From a virus, in the IMG/VR virus record IMGVR_UViG_3300023116_000200, positions 1-32,068 of that record: a stretch of DNA of 32,068 bases. One strand, given 5' to 3'. The notes below the pieces were generated by a model that ran no database searches, had not been told where the DNA came from, and saw only the letters and a program-made list of their open reading frames with translations. Shown here one piece after another: positions 29,907 through 32,068 of the stretch; positions within the stretch are counted from its first letter, which is position 1, and every line of letters starts with the position of its first letter. The position numbers were made by a program, and so were the translations under genes.

Positions 29907-30044
29907 TTAACCCTTACCTTGACCACGATATGCTTTACGTGCTTTGTTGCGAGACGACGCGGCATACTTAGTATTCGTTCCGCTTCCTTGCCGAGACTTT
30001 TTGGGTTTCCCGGGCACATAACCGCCACCTTTACGCATAGCCAT
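29907..30044 (-). CDS. Small basic Gly/Lys-rich protein (45 aa)
   Basis: Reading from ATG 30044 gives MAMRKGGGYVPGKPKKSRQG, then SGTNTKYAASSRNKARKAYR and GQGKG, then TAA. About a third of the residues are Lys, Arg or Gly, and none are acidic, so the protein is very basic and probably disordered. I recall similar KGGGY-PGKPKKSRQGSG proteins encoded by many cyanophages. An alternative start two codons later (position 30038) is possible. It begins 2 bases after the stop of the 56-residue gene. Nucleic-acid binding or incorporation with DNA in the head would fit the charge, but is inference. Confidence 0.78.
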   Translation of the reverse strand: MAMRKGGGYVPGKPKKSRQGSGTNTKYAASSRNKARKAYRGQGKG

Positions 30045-30046
30045 AA

Positions 30047-30217
30047 TTAAATCTCCGTGTAATCGTTGAACATTTCAGTTTGAATTTGTTTTGGACTAGG
30101 ATGACCTGTCTGATAATACTCTAAGGACAGGTCATCCATAATAGCGAAGTATTCTTCCTCTGTCAATGATTTGTGGGCTATACGCCCTTTGATGAGTATA
30201 TTGTACTTCGTTGCCAT
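30047..30217 (-). CDS. Small conserved hypothetical protein (56 aa)
   Basis: The open frame extends back to an ATG at 30298, but residues before MATKYNILIKG overlap the end of the glycosyltransferase-like gene and read as its shadow. The ATG at 30217 is 4 bases after that gene's stop and gives a protein of a type I recall from cyanophages. It has MATKYNILIKGRIAHKSLTE, then EEYFAIMDDLSLEYYQTGHP with a SPKQIQTE tail. The pattern is a short strand followed by an acidic helix (LTEEEYFAIMDDLSLEYYQT). Function is unknown. Confidence 0.75.
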   Translation of the reverse strand: MATKYNILIKGRIAHKSLTEEEYFAIMDDLSLEYYQTGHPSPKQIQTEMFNDYTEI

Positions 30218-30221
30218 CGCA

Positions 30222-30980
30222 TCAAATAACTCTTGTTTTTTCGTGACCAACGCGGATGCGAGGATCACACCAGATTTCAAAGCCAGCTTCTTTTGCATCC
30301 AGGCAGAAACTTACATCTTCTCCACACATATCCTGAACCTCACCAGATTCAAAGACTTGCATCTTCGGAGCAAACCAAGGATACTGCATACCCTTATCTT
30401 CGAATACACCATTCTTGATGAGCAACCATCCAAAACCAGTGTAATCAACAGTGAAGGGCTTACGACGCTTCTGAATGCTATCAAGAGTCTCGTGATTCAT
30501 GACTCCACCGTTATTGCGGAAGTCATCCTCCTCTAACCAGTGAGCAACTGATGTGGTGTGACCATCTTCAGTGCAGTACCAACCAGCAGCAATATCCTTT
30601 TCCATTAGAACAAGTTGCCAGAACTTCTCACTATTGAAAACAATATCACTATCGATCCACAGTTGCCAATCGTAGTTCAGTTTTCCATCCCAAGGTAGTT
30701 GATCTGGACCACGCAGAACATTAGCACCAAGGCACTTACAGCGTGCAAAATTCACCATGGAACTATAGTCCTGTGAAATCTGAATACTGGCACCTGCTTG
30801 TACGAGATCAAAACAGAGCTGTACAAAACTCTTCAAATATGTGTAAGAAACTCCTCTTCCTGGGAGACAGAACACAACCGTTTTGCCCCTTACAAGTTCT
30901 TTTGCTTTTTCGTAGTCCCACTCAGGTTCTTCCCGAGACGGCATGGGGCTCTTTGCCTTTACAGTAAATCCTTTAGCCAT
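30222..30980 (-). CDS. GT-A fold glycosyltransferase-like protein
   Basis: The 252-residue protein has an N-terminal TVVFCLPGRGVSYTYLKSFV strand-helix. This is followed by SQDYSSMVNFARCKC and then WQLWIDSDIVF, which places a DxD-type motif (D110-S-D112) after a hydrophobic strand, as in nucleotide-sugar transferases that bind a divalent metal. Later motifs are VDYTGFGWLLIKNGVF, GEDVSFCLDAKEAGFEI (GED at 220-222) and a conserved His (H246) in RVGHEK. These are characteristic of GT-A family 2-like enzymes. The likely reaction is sugar transfer to a virion or host glycan, but donor and acceptor cannot be read. It follows a consensus sigma-70 promoter with a leader of about 16 bases and no obvious Shine-Dalgarno, unlike the late-promoter genes. 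Confidence 0.75.
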   Translation of the reverse strand: MAKGFTVKAKSPMPSREEPEWDYEKAKELVRGKTVVFCLPGRGVSYTYLKSFVQLCFDLVQAGASIQISQDYSSMVNFARCKCLGANVLRGPDQLPWDGKLNYDWQLWIDSDIVFNSEKFWQLVLMEKDIAAGWYCTEDGHTTSVAHWLEEDDFRNNGGVMNHETLDSIQKRRKPFTVDYTGFGWLLIKNGVFEDKGMQYPWFAPKMQVFESGEVQDMCGEDVSFCLDAKEAGFEIWCDPRIRVGHEKTRVI

Positions 30981-31002
30981 AATAGAGCGTAATTACTTCA
31001 GT

Positions 31003-31031
31003 ATCATACAGTATTATGTATAGGTTGTCAA
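31003..31031 (-). promoter_or_regulatory. Sigma-70 promoter, TTGACA-N17-TATGAT
   Basis: On the minus strand TTGACA (31031-31026) is followed after exactly 17 bases by TATGAT (31008-31003), one mismatch from the full consensus. Transcription would start near 30996 and enter the glycosyltransferase-like gene, whose ATG is at 30980. It starts inside the short gap after the AbrB-like gene. A promoter this close to the host housekeeping consensus suggests early or middle expression by unmodified host polymerase. Confidence 0.8.
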
Positions 31032-31052
31032 TTGCCCTCTATTGAAAATCTC

Positions 31053-31223
31053 TCAGTCTTGTTCGCTGAGCAGTACTTCACTACCCTCAACGGCAAACCC
31101 AATCTCCGTATCCTCATACCATGAGAGCTCGTTGATAACCCACTCAGGGATAACTAAAAAGTACTCTCCCGTCACTGTATCGACTTGGATAGGTTTCGAA
31201 CTACCTCCGGAATTTTTTCGCAT
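31053..31223 (-). CDS. Small AbrB/SpoVT-like protein (56 aa)
   Basis: Translation from ATG 31223 gives MRKNSGGSSKPIQVDTVTGE, then YFLVIPEWVINELSWYEDTE and IGFAVEGSEVLLSEQD. From residue 12 the pattern IQVD...TGEYFLVIPEWV-x-x-x-x-x-W-x-x-x-T-x-I-x-F-x-V-x-G-x-x-V-x-L is that of a swapped-hairpin AbrB-like domain, the DNA-binding part of many antitoxins and transition regulators. No toxin-like partner gene adjoins it. The first 11 residues are outside the domain and another start cannot be excluded. A leader of about 155 bases precedes it, after the terminator, with an imperfect hairpin at 31350-31372 and no clear promoter. DNA binding is inferred from the domain shape. Confidence 0.65.
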   Translation of the reverse strand: MRKNSGGSSKPIQVDTVTGEYFLVIPEWVINELSWYEDTEIGFAVEGSEVLLSEQD

Positions 31224-31379
31224 CTCTTAGATTATCGAACCTCTTTCTGTCTTTTATATAGCGAAAAATTTTTTAGACCCCCTCGGTAATTCCTTTGCGT
31301 TTTAGATTTAGAGGGCGATCGTAACACTTTATAGATTAGGGGATCCTATGCGTTTTTAATATACAAGAACGCGCCCCAT

Positions 31380-31403
31380 AAAAAAAGGGGGCACAACGCC
31401 CCC
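31380..31403 (-). terminator. Strong intrinsic terminator after the GC-rich small genes
   Basis: On the minus strand GGGGGC, a GTTGT loop and GCCCCC form a perfect six-pair GC stem, followed at once by seven T residues. It lies 26 bases after the stop of the 80-residue gene and separates the GC-rich block from the AbrB-like gene. It is the only clear rho-independent terminator I saw in the window. Confidence 0.92.
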
Positions 31404-31429
31404 AACTGCTGGTCACGAACGAATGCCTA

Positions 31430-31672
31430 TCAGTAGCGGCAGGCGAGGGGGGAGTGTGCCTGGCGATCTGCCAAACGATCGCGGGCGGCGGCGATGCGAT
31501 CGGCGCGGTATTGTGCCTTCGCCTTTGCCATCACCCCGTCAAGGTCCTCCACCATGGAGGCACCCAGACCGCGTGCCTTGGTGAAGGTCATGCCGCCACC
31601 GCTGCTAGCGCGGAGAGCGCCGCCCTTGGTGTTGGTGTCGGTGGAGCGGGTGTTGCCGATTGCGCGTGCCAT
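31430..31672 (-). CDS. Hypothetical small protein in GC-rich block (80 aa)
   Basis: The protein begins ARAIGNTRSTDTNTKGGALR, has a Gly/Ser-rich stretch (SSGGGMTFTKARGLGAS), and ends in an Ala/Arg-rich helix (AKAKAQYRADRIAAARDRLA). I do not recognise a family. Support comes from the extended -10 promoter-like element about 23-31 bases upstream of the ATG and from the terminator after its stop. The frame also avoids stops in very GC-rich DNA. GC content is far above that of the structural genes. No Shine-Dalgarno is evident. An overlapping frame in the same strand (31588-31818) is less convincing. Confidence 0.6.
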   Translation of the reverse strand: MARAIGNTRSTDTNTKGGALRASSGGGMTFTKARGLGASMVEDLDGVMAKAKAQYRADRIAAARDRLADRQAHSPLACRY

Positions 31673-31694
31673 GGGGTTCGTTGCTGTTGTGAAT

Positions 31695-31703
31695 ATTGTA
31701 GCA
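31695..31703 (-). promoter_or_regulatory. Possible extended -10 promoter, TGCTACAAT
   Basis: The minus strand carries TGC directly before TACAAT, an extended -10 element, just after the stop of the 48-residue gene and 23 bases before the 80-residue gene. No -35 match is present. Initiation near 31688 would give a short leader. It is tentative. Confidence 0.4.
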
Positions 31704-31705
31704 GA

Positions 31706-31852
31706 TCAGAAGGCGATCGGGGCAGAGGTCGGAGCGTTGATTTCGGCAACGTTTCCCTGGTCGGAATCGGCGGCGATCGTTTCCAGGATCGCCAGGAGTT
31801 GGGCACCGTCAGCGGCACGGTTCAGGAGGGAAGCAGCGAGGTCGCGGGTCAT
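31706..31852 (-). CDS. Small conserved hypothetical protein (48 aa)
   Basis: Reading from ATG 31852 gives MTRDLAASLLNRAADGAQLL, then AILETIAADSDQGNVAEINA and PTSAPIAF. An N-terminal helix pair (LAASLL, then GAQLLAILETI) is followed by an Asp/Gln turn and an extended hydrophobic end. I recall short proteins in cyanophages and picocyanobacteria that start MTRD and end with a similar P-I-x-F, which supports this frame over the overlapping longer one. No function is known to me. The start is 10 bases after three tandem CAAACCA repeats and has no Shine-Dalgarno. Confidence 0.65.
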   Translation of the reverse strand: MTRDLAASLLNRAADGAQLLAILETIAADSDQGNVAEINAPTSAPIAF

Positions 31853-31862
31853 GGTAGGATCG

Positions 31863-31883
31863 TGGTTTGTGGTTTGTGGTTTG
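31863..31883 (-). repeat. Three tandem 7-bp repeats (CAAACCA on the minus strand)
   Basis: On the plus strand TGGTTTG occurs three times without interruption. On the minus strand this puts CAAACCACAAACCACAAACC just before the start of the 48-residue gene. A run of eight G lies close by at 31892-31899. The location in the 5' leader suggests a regulatory or translation role. Confidence 0.85.
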
Positions 31884-31903
31884 AAAGGAAAGGGGGGGGA
31901 GGA

Positions 31904-32068
31904 TCAGAGGTCCGTCATCATCTCCTCCATCTCTTGGGCATCGATGGCGGGGTCATCCCAGCGAACACCGTCGCCAGTCTTGACGAGGTGGCGTCCGATC
32001 TGTCCGTCAGTCATGCAGCGGATGAACTTTTCCCAAGGGGTCTCCCAAGGGGCACAGAACTCAACACA
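31904..32068 (-). CDS. C-terminal part of an unidentified protein, cut by window edge
   Basis: The frame is open from the right edge to TGA at 31904-31906, giving at least 54 residues. It reads CVEFCAPWETPWEKFIRCMT, then DGQIGRHLVKTGDGVRWDDP and an acidic end AIDAQEMEEMMTDL. The 5' end is outside the window, although an in-frame ATG at residue 19 could be an internal start. The mix of Trp, Cys and charged residues looks like a real coding sequence, and codons are GC-rich like the two genes after it. I do not recognise a family. Confidence 0.6.
   Translation of the reverse strand, partial: CVEFCAPWETPWEKFIRCMTDGQIGRHLVKTGDGVRWDDPAIDAQEMEEMMTDL

Noticed and set aside
30218-30298. N-terminal extension of the 56-residue protein to an ATG at 30298 (83 residues)
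   Set aside because: The added residues lie almost entirely inside the end of the glycosyltransferase-like gene, and the sequence from MATKYN onward has the shape of a complete cyanophage small protein starting 4 bases after that gene's stop.
30171-30536. Plus-strand frame of 121 residues antisense to the glycosyltransferase-like gene
   Set aside because: The minus-strand frame has recognisable DSD and GED motifs. The plus frame has no family resemblance and all other genes are on the minus strand.
31350-31372. Imperfect hairpin (GCGTTTTT / AAGAACGC) between the terminator and the AbrB-like gene
   Set aside because: It has one mismatch, an A/T-rich stem half and no T-tract, so it is not called as a terminator or riboswitch.
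31588-31818. Minus-strand frame of 76 residues in the GC-rich block
   Set aside because: Composition is low-complexity Pro/Ser/Thr/Arg and it overlaps both the 48-residue and 80-residue frames, which have more protein-like sequence and better-placed signals.
1-32068. tRNA genes, CRISPR arrays, insertion sequences or attachment sites
   Set aside because: Reading through the gaps showed no cloverleaf-like sequence, no regularly spaced direct repeats apart from the 7-bp leader repeats, and no transposase or integrase motifs. The intergenic space is very small.

Overview
The window looks like part of the genome of a T4-like myovirus infecting marine picocyanobacteria (a Synechococcus or Prochlorococcus cyanomyovirus). 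All 21 genes I call lie on the minus strand and most are tightly packed. Genes 16, 15, 14, 13, 8, 7, 6 and 25 of T4 can be recognised from conserved sequence motifs and from their order. T4-type late promoter cores (TATAAATA) lie between structural genes. Most of the window is AT-rich; for example, the 60 bases from 19141 contain 17 G or C.

In the direction of transcription (right to left), the first block (about 31.4-32.07 kb) holds three short genes in GC-rich DNA (42 of the 60 bases from 31441 are G or C). It ends in a strong intrinsic terminator. Next come a small AbrB-like protein, a consensus sigma-70 promoter, a GT-A type glycosyltransferase-like protein, and several small cyanophage-type genes of unknown role (28.9-31.2 kb).

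The late structural cluster follows: gp25, gp6, a 3967-residue gp7-like protein, gp8, and a 2349-residue DUF4815 protein. After these come two small genes, a late promoter, a 78-residue protein and a fibre-like protein. Neck and tail-completion genes gp13, gp14 and gp15 come next, then the small terminase gp16. The last gene is a small basic Cys-containing protein cut by the left edge, where T4 order would place gp17. Stop and start codons overlap or nearly touch at most junctions, which suggests translational coupling and stoichiometric assembly of baseplate wedge, neck and packaging parts. T4 genes 9, 10, 11, 12 and wac have no recognisable homologue here; the DUF4815 and fibre-like genes occupy their place.

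The most striking feature is how far several wedge and neck proteins have grown compared with T4. Families of short beta-rich modules recur across gp15, gp14, gp8, gp7 and the DUF4815 protein. The gp7-like protein also carries a YHYH-type domain in which the usual YHYH residues read YAYF. I found no clearly new defence or mobile system. The best leads are the shared repeat modules, the degenerate YHYH domain, the three-module basic protein next to the terminase, and the GC-rich small-gene block. No tRNA, CRISPR array or insertion sequence was seen.
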